Shown: positions 51,112 to 64,000 of the stretch, piece after piece | How positions within the stretch are numbered: position 1 is the first letter of the stretch | Layout: each line of letters starts with the position of its first letter | NCBI RefSeq assembly: GCF_023856365.1 | Contig: NC_064548.1 | Span: 24,134,289 to 24,198,288, forward strand | Length of the DNA stretch: 64,000 nt | Source: Brienomyrus brachyistius | Taxonomy: Eukaryota > Chordata > Actinopteri > Osteoglossiformes > Mormyridae | Direction of reading: 5' to 3' | Notes under the pieces: generated by a model | Database searches by the model: none | The model's input: the letters and a program-made list of their open reading frames with translations, nothing else | What the model was told of the DNA's origin: nothing | Made by a program: the position numbers and the translations under genes

Positions 51112-54100
51112 TAAGCTTCCGTTTATATATATTTTTTTAATGATTGCCTGTAACCCGCAGCGTCGGTGAGTCCGATCTGGCTCACGTTTTGGCGGATCGG
51201 ATCGTAGAGAAATCACCACCGCGCCTACAATCTGGTTACAGTTTCCATCCCTGTCGCCCCTGCACACTTTTGTTTTTTTTTTTAATTCGCATCGAGCGTT
51301 TCTTCCGCGTTGACGGCTGAGTTGGAATTGCTAATGCGCCGCGATCTCTCCCTTTATCACTTGTTCACCTCGCACCTCCGGGAGACCTTCACACTTACGT
51401 CTCCTGGCATTTTAATGTTCCCCACATAGTCCTTGAATGGGAAGTCATTGCGTGCGCCGGGACGACTTTTCTCTGGTCCGCTACATGTTATGCCGTTTGC
51501 GCCGCTGATATTTACTTTGTATCGATTAACGAGCCCCGATCGCAGCGCACGTTGGGAGGCAGGTGTGTAGGAATCCGGGCATCGCCTCGGTGTTACGGTC
51601 GAGGTGGTCAGGAACCGGTAACCGCGTTTTTTTTTTCTTTCGGATCCCCACGTTTTTTTCGTGGCAGCATTTTAAAAATATCTGCTAATAACTTTTCTAT
51701 TGGGACACAGAGAAATCCGTCGACGCACTTGGACCGAGAAAATCTAGTTACTCTGCTGTGATTTAAAACTAAAATCTGGTCATTTTCATAACCTTTTATT
51801 CTCTTGGACGAAATGAGCAGTGGGATGAAACGTGAGTTGTTTTTAAGTTTGGTCGCGAAGAGAGAAAAGATGGAGACTTGGCCTTTAGAGTTATATTTAA
51901 CAGCATTCCGCCGAGCCCAGGCAGGCTGCCCCGCTGTTCCGGTTTGTGCGGAGTCTGGATCTGGGAAGTCAAAGGCGGCGCATGTCGGGGCGGATCGGGG
52001 CGCCGCTCATCCGCTGAGGGCTGCGCAGTTGCGGGCGTGTTGGTTCACATGCGGGAATCAATCTGCCTGCTGCCCATCCCCGGCACGTCGGCCGGGAGGG
52101 TCCTGCCCGAGATGATCGCCTCGGCGACGTCCACGGCATCTTTCCATATCAATGCTAATCGGACGATCGGGGCACATCCAGGACCTCGCAGTGAACTTAC
52201 ACGATCGCGTTTAGAGATTTTTTTTTCTCCCAGATTGTCGCTGTTTCTGTATTTCCATGTGAGCGATTGCTGATCTAGCTAGTAAGTGGCTTATAATGAA
52301 ATGCGCTGGTAACGTACGTGTGGAAGTTAAAACATGGCAGTCATGAAGAGTAACACTTTCTTCAAACGCTGCTTTCTTTGTAACTCCGCTTCAAAGTCCA
52401 GCGCTTCTGCCAGGGACTGATCTCCCGTGTGTGTTTTACCCACCCAGATCCTGGATGGCAAAACCTTTCAAGTGTCATTTCCGCGATGAATAAAGGCCAG
52501 TTTCTTATTTTTTTTCAACAAACTGGTTAATTGTTTACAAGGAGCCATGGCGTATCTGACCTCAGTCAAAGTTCAAAGTCTTTACACAGTCAGTTTGCAG
52601 TTTTTACATTAAACCTATTTGCTGTACGTCTTTCTAGTCGTCGTGGCACGTGGAAGACATCATTTAAAAAGTTTGCTTTTATATACAAAATGAAGCTTTG
52701 CGACTTTTTTTCCACTTAGACTAGTCGTTTCAAGCCGAAGTCTTTGGAGCTGCAAACTGAATTTTGCACTCGCACGTTGGCTGAAAATGTAAAATTGCTT
52801 ATATCGGACTCAGCGGGCTGAATCCCAACTGGACACAGTGTCATTAGCTGCACCGCTTTGATTTACCTGTATGCGTCTGGTAACGTGTTAGCCATGCATT
52901 ACATGGCAAAAAATACCACGTAGGCCTTGTGATGTATGACTGATTAGAGCAGTAGTGAGTTAAGTGAGCATTGAGTTGCCCAAGCATGGTGTATCACTAT
53001 GCAGTGGAGTTTTCTGAAATAATTATAAATAAACTTGCGCAAAGCTTCCTTTCTGCGTCCTGACACATTCTGTACTGTTCATCTGCTCTCCTTTGGGGGC
53101 TGGGATTCCCAGTTCCACTGCACAAAATTGAGAGACGATTTAAAACTGTAAGCTCGGAGTGTGTGGAGCTCAGGATTTTTGGGCCTGTAGCAGTAGGTGG
53201 GTCTGTGCATAGCAACTCATCACATGGGTGTCTGTGGTTTAAATGCTCCATTTCTGTCCTCCGTTCTCCAGCGATTGATGGTTCTCTAAAATCAATACAC
53301 CTAAAAGCTCTTGGAGACCAGAGAACAGGCCAGTCCTCCGTCACCTCGGCCCTCCGTCTCGCTGCTGTCTGTTTAACTCAGTCGACAGCTGCCTTGGCTG
53401 CCAACAGCTCAGTTTGTGAACCGGATCCTTGCTGTCAATATGGCAGAGAGGTTTGACTGAGTGTTCAGAATGTGCAAGATGTTTGTGTGTCACCAGGAAG
53501 CATTTGTTAAGCACCAGGAAGACCCCCCTCCAGGCTTGCATGATAGTACTGCTAAGCCTCCGTTATTAAGACCGTTTAAGTTTCCCCAGGGCAGACTTGC
53601 TAGTTCTGGTGAATATTTATGGCTTCTAGCTTCCAGGCAAGCATTTGGTAAACTTTTCTGGCTCCTTCTGTAGTCGGCGCATTGTTTCCGGAAGGGCTGG
53701 GGTGTGAGATGACGCTGGGGGATGCTTTCTGAACTAGATGAGTCTTAGATCTTGCAGGATCAGAGTGGCAGTGAAACACCTTTGATGAACCCACCCGCAC
53801 CCCTCCCCTTTTGCGTTCTGTCATAGATGTCTCATTAAAAAAAGCTGAAGTTTAGAAAGTTGCCCAGTGGCCACGAGTAACTGACGTCTATGCACACACT
53901 GGGGGGTGGGGGGACTGGCCCTATCGCTATTTGCCCCTTAGCTGTGGGTAGTTATCCACTCCCTCGCTTGTCAGTCCATTACGTGTCATGTGATTCACGC
54001 CGTGGTGGGTCTGTCTTTGCGGTTAACAGCTGATCATTGGAAGCACGCTGTGGCACAGGGCCCAGGCTGGGTGTGCCCATATTCCCCATTACTCACGCCG

Positions 54101-57100
54101 GTCCTGGGAAGGGGGAGGGGGACCCGTGACGCTCATTACCGCTCGCCCATCCTCCTGGCAGCTGATGGCCATCAGTGTGCTTTTCCTAGCGGGGCGGGAA
54201 GAGACCTCCTGGGTTTCCCAGACCGGGGAGCCAGGGCTGATGCAGCGACTGGCCGAGGCGTCTATGCAGACAGACACGTGTTGAGAGACAGACAGTAGGT
54301 AGACAGACAGATGTGCAGACAGGCAGACGGAGGCTGTGCAGCCTCACGTGGGACTCCCTGAGTTCCCCAGGCTCTGGTCTTCGGTGAATAGTGAGCTCTC
54401 AATCTGCCCTGTGTGTGTGTGTTTACAGGGGGGTGAGAGCTGGGAGAACGGCACATTGTCTGGGTCAGCCAAAAGCCCGGTTGTCCTCCACCCCCACCCA
54501 CACACACTATTTACTTTCAGCTCTCCAGATCGGCTTGCGGGCGGGTCTTTCCCCGCTGCTGTTCCATTTGACCCCAAACTTTGTTTATATTTAAAGGGTC
54601 TGTCCAAAGCTGTTTGGCTGTGAGCCCCACCCCCCCTCCCAGTGCCCCTCCTGTGTCCCAACAGGCTGTAACCTGGGGCCACGATTGTTTCTGTCCTTTG
54701 GATGGTGTCGTCAGCCTCAGTTTTCAGCCACGCATTTGAATTTTAGCTGTGCTTCTGCTGCCCTGCACCATGGGTCAGGCCTCGTCAGGCATGGGGGGGG
54801 GGGGGGGTTGAGCCCCGCCTAAGCTGAGTATCAAACACTCCTCCCCCTGTCCCTGTCTGGTCATTCGGAGCCCAATTCACTCCTCCATTCGGAGGCAGAT
54901 AACTGAAATTTCCGGCAGATTATCTCGGCTGTCTGGTAACAGCGTCAGGTCCCTTGCATGTTTCCATCTGTGGGGGTTTTCCGCTCGGATCCCCACTCGA
55001 TCCGGGCGGCTGAGTTTCCCAGCAAGGAAGTGAACTGGATCCCGACCACGTGGAATCGGAGGTAACATGCAAAACGCGTTCATTAAACAGGTTTTGTCTG
55101 CTTGGAGAAAAAAAATAACAACAGCAAATAATAATGTGGGCTTCCGGGTGGGAAGCTGCTTCATGCTGCAGGCTCCTCTGGGATGTTAAGGAGCCTCCTA
55201 ATCTGCGTTTATTTTTAAAACACTGCCTTTACGAGTGAGAGAAGGACCGTCCCCAGTGGGACGCGCTTTTAGTGAAAGCAGGATGTTTCCAGCGGGCGCC
55301 CTGGTGATCTGCCCCGCTGCCATCTGCTTTGCATTTTGCCCCGCTGCCGGGCTGTAATTTCGCTCGGCTTTCGGGCCTCCCTTTAGGAAGCGTGGTGGTC
55401 TGGTGTTGCAGCAGACGTCCCAGGAACGCGCTTCAGCCACGTCGCTTTGGATACTGGCTGGCGGCTGGGACCCGCACTGGGGGGCGTTTATCCGTCAGGG
55501 ACGCCGCCTGCACCCTGCCACTGTTTTTCCATTGTATTTACATTTTTTAAGTTTGTGCTGTAGGCAGATTTGCTATGGGAAGATTTTCCAGCCTTTTCCC
55601 GTAATTAACCAGCAATGAAGTCATAACATAAGTTTTTCTCAATTAAGAGCTTGAAAAGATTTTTCTTAGCTTTTTTTTTTTTAAAATCCCCTGGAGTCTG
55701 TTTGTGGTTTTTATACCGCTTGGTTGGAGCCATCTACAGAAAAACAGCAATTTTTGGGCTATACATAATTTAGCCATTTTCTCAGTGCCTGTAATAAATT
55801 ATGTTTTGACACTGGGGTGGTTTTTTGGGTGGAAATACAAGTCTATCATACAATCAAATAATAACCATCAGTCTGCCGTACCCTCCGGGCGGGGGGTGAG
55901 GGGGGTCACTAGGGTATTTTTGCCGGCTTTATTTGACCATGCATTAGTGTGTATGTCCATAACAGGAAGGACAGACATATGGCGTGCTTCTCAGTGTCCC
56001 TCCCTTTGCTAATTCGACGTAAAGGTGAATCACGCGTGCTTCCGTCTGTGATGGGGTTGAGCGGTCGCATTACGGTCACGGCGCGGTCTCGGCGTGTTTG
56101 AGTGCGTGGGCTCCTAGGCCGTCACGTGCCGGTTCTATCGTGGGGGCCTATTTTCCTCTCTCTTTTTTTAACATGGCGAGAGAGCCCCCGCCGTGGTCAC
56201 GCCGATCTGCTGCAGGACCAGCGTGAGCAGCAGAGCCGCTCGCTGGCCATCTGTCGCTCGTGGCACAGACCGAGGGGCTCCTCCGCACGGCGGCGCCGGA
56301 TTCCCGGTCCCGGCCGAGAGCGCCCCCCCCCCCGTCCGATGGCCGCCACTGCATTAGAATAACAGAAAGATAACATTGGCTGCCGTGAAGACGTGACAAG
56401 GTGCTGACTGGCGGAGATGCGGTCACCGTGGGCTGTTGCACGCTTAAGCCGCGCGTGTTGGTGGTCAGTGAAGGGTGGCACTCCCCTCTCCGCTCCCCCC
56501 CCAGCTCACGACCCATGTTCACGCTGCTGGTTTTTTGTTCTTCCGGGAGCTCGGGACACTCCAAAGCCCCCCCCCCCCCCCATTTTATGTCAGCCCTCTC
56601 CCCCCTCACAGGCGCGCTCCCAGCTGCAAGTTCCTGGTATACGTGGGGATAATCTGCCCCCCTGATGGGCGACGGGGGGTGGGGGGTGTAAATCCTGAAA
56701 CACGCAGCCCAAACGAACGGCCGACGTGCTGGAACCGTGACTGGGAATCTGACGGAAGTCAGCTGGTTCTGCTTTCCGCTGTGTTATGGGATCCATCACG
56801 TCGGGAACGGCTCCGTGTCACAAGCGATACATTAATGTCGGGTTTGGCCTGGGGAGGGCGGCCCGTGGCATATGTGTGATTAATGCCGGGACACGGTGCC
56901 CCCGGGGGCAATAATTCCGCCATCTCTTCATGAATCATCTGTGGGAAGGGCTAGGACGTTATCTCGCTGACCCACACCTGTTGGACGTGATGGATAATTT
57001 AATAACCCCCCCCCCCCCCCGCCAAGAACTCTAAGCAGCACAGTTTAATGCTTAAAGCACTTAGCTGGACATGTTTCTATTGTTTAGCTTATTAGTTCGA

Positions 57101-57406
57101 TATTTTTTTTCTTTTGTACTATAAACGGACACAGCAGAGTTATTAGTAACAGAAAAGTATTTTGAGGGAACGTAAAAAAAAATATTTTCCCACCCAGACC
57201 TCATAGGGACTCTGTACCGCAGCTGCTGATCTGTAGAGAAAAAATAATCAGTAATACATTACTATCCACAAATTTGTATTTTTATTTCTGTTGAGTAAAA
57301 TCAAATCTATAAAAATACGGAGCAGTTTGTACAAGTGAAAAGGGTTCAGCATGTTTGTGAATCATATCATTATTGGGATATGAGATTTTGGTCATGCCGC
57401 AAAAGC
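51112..57406. other. GC-rich region without a recognised exon
   Basis: It may be the first intron of a gene starting near 51.1 kb. It holds several CpG-rich stretches (51.9-52.2 and 56.1-56.4 kb), an (AGAC)n-type patch near 54.28-54.33 kb and homopolymer C/G runs. Frames of 60-150 codons here are GC-rich chance frames without a known domain. Confidence 0.4.
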
Positions 57407-58774
57407 CTGAAGTATACCAAACCATAGTATACCAAAACAGTATTATGTGGTGTGGTCCGCTACAGTGCATATCACACTGAAGTATACCAAACCATAGTAT
57501 ACCAAAACAGTATTATGTGGTGTGCCCCGCTACAGTGCATATCGCACTGAAGTATACCAAACCATAGTATACCAAAACAGTATTATGTGGTGTGCCCTGC
57601 TACAGTGCATATCGCACTGAAGTATACCAAACCATAGTATACCAAAACAGTATTATGTGGTGTGGTCCGCTACAGTGCATATCACACTGAAGTATACCAA
57701 ACCATAGTATACCAAAACAGTATTATGTGGTGTGCCCCGCTACAGTGCATATCGCACTTAAGTATACCAAACCATAGTATACCAAAACAGTATTATGTGG
57801 TGTGCCCCGCTACAGTGCATATCGCACTGAAGTATACCAAACCATAGTATACCAAAACAGTATTATGTGGTGTGCTCCGCTACAGTGCATATCGCACTTA
57901 AGTATACCAAACCATAGTATACCAAAACAGTATTATGTGGTGTGCCCCGCTACAGTGCATATCGCACTTAAGTATACCAAACCATAGTATACCAAAACAG
58001 TATTATGTGGTGTGGTCCGGTACGGTGCATATCACACTGAAGTATACCAAACCATAGTATACCAAAACAGTATTATGTGGTGTGCCCCGCTACAGTGCAT
58101 ATCACACCGAGGTATTACAAACCATAGTATACCAAAACAGTATTATGTGGTGTGCCCCGCTACAGTGCATATCGCACTGAAGTATACCAAACCATAGTAT
58201 ACCAAAACAGTATTATGTGGTGTGCCCCGCTACAGTGCATATCGCACTTAAGTATACCAAACCGTAGTATACCAAAACAGTATTATGTGGTGTGGTCCGG
58301 TACGGTGCATATCACACTGAAGTATACCAAACCATAGTATACCAAAACAGTATTATGTGGTGTGCCCCGCTACAGTGCATATCACACCGAGGTATTACAA
58401 ACCATAGTATACCAAAACAGTATTATGTGGTGTGCCCCGCTACAGTGCCTATCGCACTGAAGTATACCAAACCATAGTATACCAAAACAGTATTATGTGG
58501 TGTGCTCCGCTACAGTGCATATCGCACTTAAGTATACCAAACCATAGTATACCAAAACAGTATTATGTGGTGTGTTCCGCTACAATGCATATCGCACTGA
58601 AGTATACCAAATCATAGTATACCAAAACAGTATTATGTGGTGTGCTCCGCTACAGTGCATATCGCACTGAAGTATACCAAATCATAGTATACCAAAACAG
58701 TATTATGTGGTGTGCTCCGCTACAGTGCATATCGCACTGAAGTATACCAAACCATAGTATACCAAAACAGTAGT
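57407..58774. repeat. 70-bp satellite-like array, about 19.5 copies
   Basis: The unit runs GAAGTATACCAAACCATAGT, ATACCAAAACAGTATTATGT, GGTGTGCCCCGCTACAGTGC, ATATCGCACT. Variant words are TGGTCCGC, TGCTCCGC, TGGTCCGGTACGG and CACCGAGGTATTACAAACC. The last two recur exactly 280 bases apart, showing a four-unit duplication. The 61-aa frames in it are repeat translations. Confidence 0.95.
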
Positions 58775-61378
58775 ATGTGGCATGCTCTGCTAACTCAATT
58801 TAATAAACATAAAGATAAGCCCAGTTTGCTACTATGGTGCTACTAATCTGCTTACCAAATTGTGGTTGCAAATTAGTGTCTGTATGGTACAGAAATGCCG
58901 GTATCTGAAGCCCTGGCGATTATTGCACATGCATCATATAATATCGATATGCTGTTGCCCTGTCCTAGTGTGAGAGTGTGTGCATATGCGTTAAAGATGC
59001 ACAATATACTGCAGATGTTCGTAAAAAAATCAAGATATCGACATCGGTCCAATGTGCAAGTCTTGGTTGATATTGTCGGCTGATATGGAGGATGGAGCGA
59101 CATTTCCATAGCGGAGGGTGCAGGGTTACGTCGGCTTCTTCGCTGCTTGTAAGAGGTCTCGAAGTACCAGCCCTGAGGGCAAGATCTAGAGATCCACTGA
59201 AGTATTATCCTGGGAACTTGAGTACACATCATTAAGGGAATGTTTAAGAAAGTATAGTCTGAGAACATTAATTTTCATCGTTACACATGATGGATTGGGA
59301 GTGTTATGTGCTACGAAACAGGGGCCAGTTTCCCAAAAGCTCAAAGCCCTTTAGGCAGTGTTCCCTTTATTAATATTAAGGAACCTTCCTTTGTCATCCT
59401 ACGTTTTGGAATTTCGCGGGCTGGCACGTCTGTCTGCAGCACCTACCTTTATTTTGATGCCAAAAGTGAATTTTTACAGATCGAGGAAGTTTATTGCCAG
59501 TTTGATAATCGATTCATGTAGGCTGATGAACGCATTTTTTTCTCCCCTATTTACCTCTGCTAATTTCTGATTTCGGTTATTGGCATCAGTCAAAATTTGG
59601 ACAATGGTGCGTCTGTCCGTCCGTCTGTCTGTCCGTGCGTCCGTCCGTGCTCGATCAGACTATGACCAGCTCATCAGAACCACGGAACCACAGAAATGTC
59701 GTTTAAGCTAAACTTGGACTTCACTAAGTAGGGAAACCAGAACCCATTGAAGATGGTGAAATGGAGGCCATGAGGGAGATGGACCCTCCCGCCGTCGCCC
59801 TTTTGGAGCTCCTTCCTTCAGGTGTGACAACAGCTCTGGTTATGGGTTCATCACTCTTTAATGGGATCGCTGAGTTAGGTGGTACAGTGTGGACGCCGGT
59901 AGGTTCTGGGTTCTGATCCCGCTGTACCCGCTGCACTTAAAGTGCTTAACGAAGGAGCTAAAATGACATAATGCATTTTTAATGCATCGTTGCTGGTATT
60001 TTGCCAGGGCCGCTGTGGTGATGATGTGCACTGCAGGGAGGCTGAGCATTCCGAGTTGTTTTGGGGCTTTGGGGCCGTCCCATGCTCAGAAGGCAACCTG
60101 GACGCCTCTACGTGTCACAGCGTCACACTGACGGGCTTGGGTCACAGCTGCAACGTCACGGCTGACGACAGATTTACCATTTATAGTCTGAATTTGGACT
60201 GTTGGGTTCAAGTGGATTTTGGGACCCTCAGTATGGGCTCTGACGGATTCACAGTGGAAAGTGTCTGTAGGTTTTACTGCAGTATGGAAATCAGCTTCTA
60301 TAGAAAGGGGGGGGGTTCACACCGACTGCCCCCCATGTCCCGTTCTGTCCTGGTTAGAAAGGGACCGGCAGGCGTTTTTTTTGGAGAGACGGATGCTGTG
60401 AGCAGTGCTGAGCACACATCAAAGACGCTTATGTGTTACCCGCCCGCTCACATCTGCCCTGCCTCTCGTCGCAGCTCTGCTTTCAGCCTCCACTCGCAGC
60501 CGGTAATGCGATAATTGTGAAAACGAGCAACGTAATTACAGTATTATTGGTGTTGGGTGCGGAGTGATGAAAGGTGGCTGCTGTCTCCGGTGTGATGTTT
60601 GGCGAAACCGCACCAGTGTGGCAGGACATGAAAAATGCCTCGACACTGCCCTCCGGTCTGGAGGTTGCTCTCTCTGGGGTCTTGCTCATATACGTTCTTT
60701 GTCCTCATGACCTCAGACTGCAAGGTTTTATGAGTCACAGGTCATCTTCCTGTCTGTGAGCTTAGAGACCGTGAGTTTGCTCAAGGTGGTTTCTGGAGCT
60801 GCTGGTATAGTCGAGGCCTGATACCTGGTTGGATTAGCAGTCGTCCTTTTGCACTGCCATACTGAGGAACACTACCGTTTCTGCTATGTTTCTCATCTTC
60901 TTCTGGAACCTTGTTTCACGCTCGGCGTTTCCATTTCACCCTTGTCCTCCTGCTCTGTGTTACTTCTGGAAAACTCTGCAGCTTCCCATGTGCCACATAT
61001 TTGGAAGTTTGAGCTTTTTCCTCAGTGTCTTTGATTTTAACGATGTATATTTACGTCGACGTGCGATTCCCATTTCTGTGTCCAAGGGCAGCGGCACCAC
61101 AGGACAGTGAGGCTTGCGCACGATCTGTGGGCTCGATAAATGTCACGCGACGTCTCTGCATGCGCGGTCCTGTGGCCGGGAGCACGAGCGAGGACGATCC
61201 CAACTGTGGGGTTGACCGTCTGCCAGGAAGTGACCGTCACAGGGCTAACCTGGATAACCGATTGGTCACTGTGACACTAACATCACAGAAATGGGGGCGT
61301 GTTGGAGGATACTAATGCTGATGAATGTTAGACACAGTAGCTATAATGACAGTGACACCCCCCCCTGGTGGGTGTGAA

Positions 61379-61380
<2 letters not shown>

Positions 61381-61428
<48 letters not shown>
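61381..61428. repeat. (TG)n microsatellite
   Basis: A pure run of about 24 TG dinucleotides followed by a G-rich patch. Confidence 0.95.
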
Positions 61429-61430
<2 letters not shown>

Positions 61431-62770
61431 GGGTGGGGGTCAGTGTTTTATTCCTGCATACCCTGCATGTACTTCCTGGGGTGGGTTCCAGGCCCGCTGC
61501 TTTATGCCCCTCGATAAGCAGTGATGGATGGATGGAACCAGGCCTCCTCCCTAGGCTTATCGTTGCGGTGAGGTGGCTTGGGGTGGGGTGGGTCTGCTGA
61601 AGCTCAGAGAAATGCCCATCTGGGTGTAGCGGCTCTGTGAGCTCCTGAGGAGGGGATGTGGACCATGAGGCTGAGGGACTTGTTGCATGGCAACAAGTCC
61701 ATCTTGGTGGTAATTTGGGGGGCGGGGCTGTTCTTGTTGTAGGCGAGTCAGGTGATGGCGCGGAAGGGTACACTGGCCACGCCCACAGGCGGGTAGTATA
61801 TGAAGTCCTGAATAATGAGCTGTGTGCAACCACCCCCCCCCCCACCATGCAGTGCGTGTTTAATGAGGCTGCTTTGATCGGGATGGGTGCAGTTCATCAC
61901 TGTCAGGAGCCATTTTGTTCATTTACTATTTTCATTGGTCTTTTTGTTCATTCAGACAAACTATAAGTATAAAACAAAGATGGGTGTGTGAGTCTGGGGG
62001 GTCGTACGCCCTGCCCCAAATGTCACAGCCTCTCCATGGACCCGGGCTGTGGGTAGGATAAATATTATGTCCTGGGGGGGGGTGCTGTGGTCCCTAAATC
62101 CTTCATGATGGACTAATGACGTACAGATAAGCAGCCTGTCTGCTAACAAGGGCAACACTGCATGATTACCCCCCCCCCCCCCATCAAACAGCCCATCATC
62201 GAGTGTAATAAGGCCGGTGTGGGCCTGGCACGGAGCTCACCCCTCCGGGGGGTGGATGCTGTCCCCCTAATTGCCAATCAGGAAAGCTGTAAATCATTCT
62301 CCAGTGCAGAATATCTGTTTACCCGCCTGTGTTGTGAACATGGCGCCCGTCTGGGCTTGTATCTGCAGCCGACAGCTCTCACTTCTAATATCTGTGCTGA
62401 AATGGGATCCGATAGCAGGCTGGGGTGCCCACCTGAGACAGGGCAGGGCGGGGGGGGGGGGGGCGCTGGATGCTGCAGAAACCGCAGTCACTTACCGCCC
62501 CCCATGGAATGATGGTACGCTTATCCGTCCGAAACGTTCGGTTTGACGGCTCCTCCGAGACGGAGGCTGGGTGTCACGGTGAAGGCAGGAAGCGGCCCGT
62601 CAGGGCGGATGTCCTTGTGTGAGCAAAGGCACGGATGGGCTTCCATGGAATTCCGAAGATGTCGTGCTGGATGTTTCACTTCCTCAAGGGAATCATTTGA
62701 GCGTCACCCCTGTTACTGCCACACAGGGATGCCTTTGTTTTTCCTCGGGGGATTTAATCAGCCGTCCTGT

Positions 62771-62896
62771 AGCCCCGCCCCCAGCAAGCCCTGCCCCCAG
62801 CAAGCCCCGCCCCCAGCAAGCCCCACCCCCAGCAAGCCCCGCCCCCAGCAAGCCCCGCCCCCAGCATGCCCTGCCCCCAGCATGCCCCGCCCCCAT
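62771..62896. repeat. 16-bp minisatellite of GC boxes
   Basis: About eight copies of AGCAAGCCCCGCCCCC, with A/T variants (CCCTGCCCCC, AGCATG). Most units contain the Sp1-type CCCCGCCC core. Confidence 0.9.
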
Positions 62897-64000
62897 CCCT
62901 ATGCTACTTCCCCCAGCACTCCCAATTGTGTTCTTTGTCGCAATCGCACTTCCTGTGGATGAGTAAGAATCGTGGTTAAAGGTGCTGCCTCGACCCGTTG
63001 GGGGCAAGGGGGAGGCAGTCAGTGACGGGACACTGCGTTTGGGGCGGCACACCCCTGCGGCCTCTCCTCATGGTCTTGCTGGGGTGTTTATTCCTTAATT
63101 TACTGATGGAGGCGGGTGATGGCGGGAGGCACGGGGAGTGTGGGACGGGGGAGTTACTCCTTTGCTTGCCCCCCACCCTCGGGTCTGTGGGGTGGGATCC
63201 ATGCCACGTGCAGCCCTGATCTAAGGTCGGCTTCTCTGCTCACCAGAATGAGGCCTGGACACCTGGGGGGGTGGGAGGGGGGGCTCTTCTCTGCGGTGAC
63301 CTCCTCTGGTGTTACGGCTAATATGGCCTCGTTCATCTCCAGCTCTCCGAATAACGTCCTGGGGTGTGCTGGCTCTCTCCGCATGGGGGCTGGATGCCCT
63401 TATCTGGGCTGGGTTGATTCCGGCTGTCTCCCGGTCTGTGTGATTCATAAATAAAGGCGTTGCTCTGTCTCGATTTTCCTCCCCGGTCTGGCTGCAGTGC
63501 TGACAGTGATAACGGACGGCTCCTGCTTTTCCCCCTTCGCTAGGTGGTGTTTTTAGTGCTCTGTTGGCCCCACCCTCACCCGAGAAATGGGACAAAATTC
63601 CCAATAAGTTTGCTGCCATGTGGCTCCATTTGAAAAAGATTCCCGAGGTCTGGGAGAGGTCTGGCGAACACCTGAGCACTTTATTAGGCCAGAATCCGAT
63701 CCCAGTTCAGAGGCACGTTTGAGCATCCCGAGGGTGTCGGAATGCGCGCTGTAATGCGCGTACGCGGCTGCTTTCATCACGCGCAGCTGTTAATGCGCCC
63801 CAGTGGTTTCACTGCCTTGTTCCCAGACTGTGTGGTTTGGAGTGGGGGGTGGTGGCGTTAAGTAAATAACCACCCCTTGGGCGGGGGGGGCATGTGTGTT
63901 GGTGCATGTGTGTGTGTTTAAAACATAGGCCACTCTGCTGTGAGCTTCTATTTATCCAAACTCATAAAAAGATTAAGAAAACACACGGCGGACATTTACA

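Larger units (their letters stand above)
58775..64000. other. No recognisable gene; GC-rich with simple repeats
   Basis: Contains GTCC/GTCT-type tetramers near 59610-59650, a (TG)n tract at 61381-61428, a LINE tail near 61490-61535, and the 16-bp GC-box array at 62771-62896. The longest frame (59990-60514, 174 codons) shows no family match that I recognise. Confidence 0.4.

Noticed and set aside
52051..52273. GC-rich frame MRESICLLPIPGTSAGRVL as a first coding exon of the gene starting near 51 kb
   Set aside because: No family match and no clear link to the donor at 51111. It ends in an ordinary stop without a donor that can be argued for.
57662..58617. A ladder of 61-codon frames
   Set aside because: The same 70-bp satellite unit translated repeatedly.
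59990..60514. 174-codon + frame with several Cys
   Set aside because: No recognisable domain, no splice or promoter support, GC-rich background and a run of G inside.

Overview
The window looks like nuclear DNA from a teleost fish. The evidence is multi-exon genes with GT-AG introns, tRNA-derived SINEs, L2-like LINE tails, short inverted-repeat DNA elements, and an unusually heavy load of micro- and minisatellites. I cannot name the species. No bacterial operon, CRISPR array or real RNA gene is visible.

Only two protein-coding genes can be supported. They lie side by side on the + strand. The first (about 6.7-13.0 kb, seven coding exons) is the orthologue of human C7orf57, a small protein of unknown function. 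Its conserved core (SQIPGLS, then ETDSDYVKLAKQGG) and its SKLLSFGY segment are readable, and its promoter carries an RFX X-box. The second (about 14.3-19.1 kb, seven coding exons, 326 aa) is a uridine phosphorylase with every catalytic residue I could check. The C7orf57-UPP1 order matches human chromosome 7p12, but the protein sequence resembles UPP2 more than UPP1.

Layout: 1-5.2 kb, no gene seen, with a Tc1-like transposase scrap. 5.2-5.9 kb, a TGTCAC...GTGACA element filled with a minisatellite. 6.3-13.0 kb, C7orf57 homologue. 13.0-14.2 kb, intergenic. 14.2-19.1 kb, uridine phosphorylase. 20.2-21.2 kb, a 1-kb polypyrimidine array. 21-28 kb, SINEs, LINE tails and simple repeats. 28.9-29.8 kb, a 58-bp minisatellite. 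35-48.4 kb, a run of minisatellites with 22-, 21-, 59-, 51-, 36- and 39-bp units; the last sits inside an LTR-like element. 50.8-51.1 kb, a promoter-like CCAAT/CRE cluster with a splice donor, perhaps the start of an unidentified + strand gene whose first intron fills much of the rest. 57.4-58.8 kb, a 70-bp satellite. The remaining right end is GC-rich and has no recognisable exon.

The longest open reading frames in the window (up to 741 codons) all lie in tandem arrays and are not genes. The most notable non-gene structures are two TGTCAC/GTGACA-bounded elements with internal minisatellites, a pair of related MITEs in introns of the two neighbouring genes, a MITE sitting in a TG microsatellite, a perfect 37-bp-arm hairpin, and telomere-type repeats just upstream of a splice acceptor in the phosphorylase gene.
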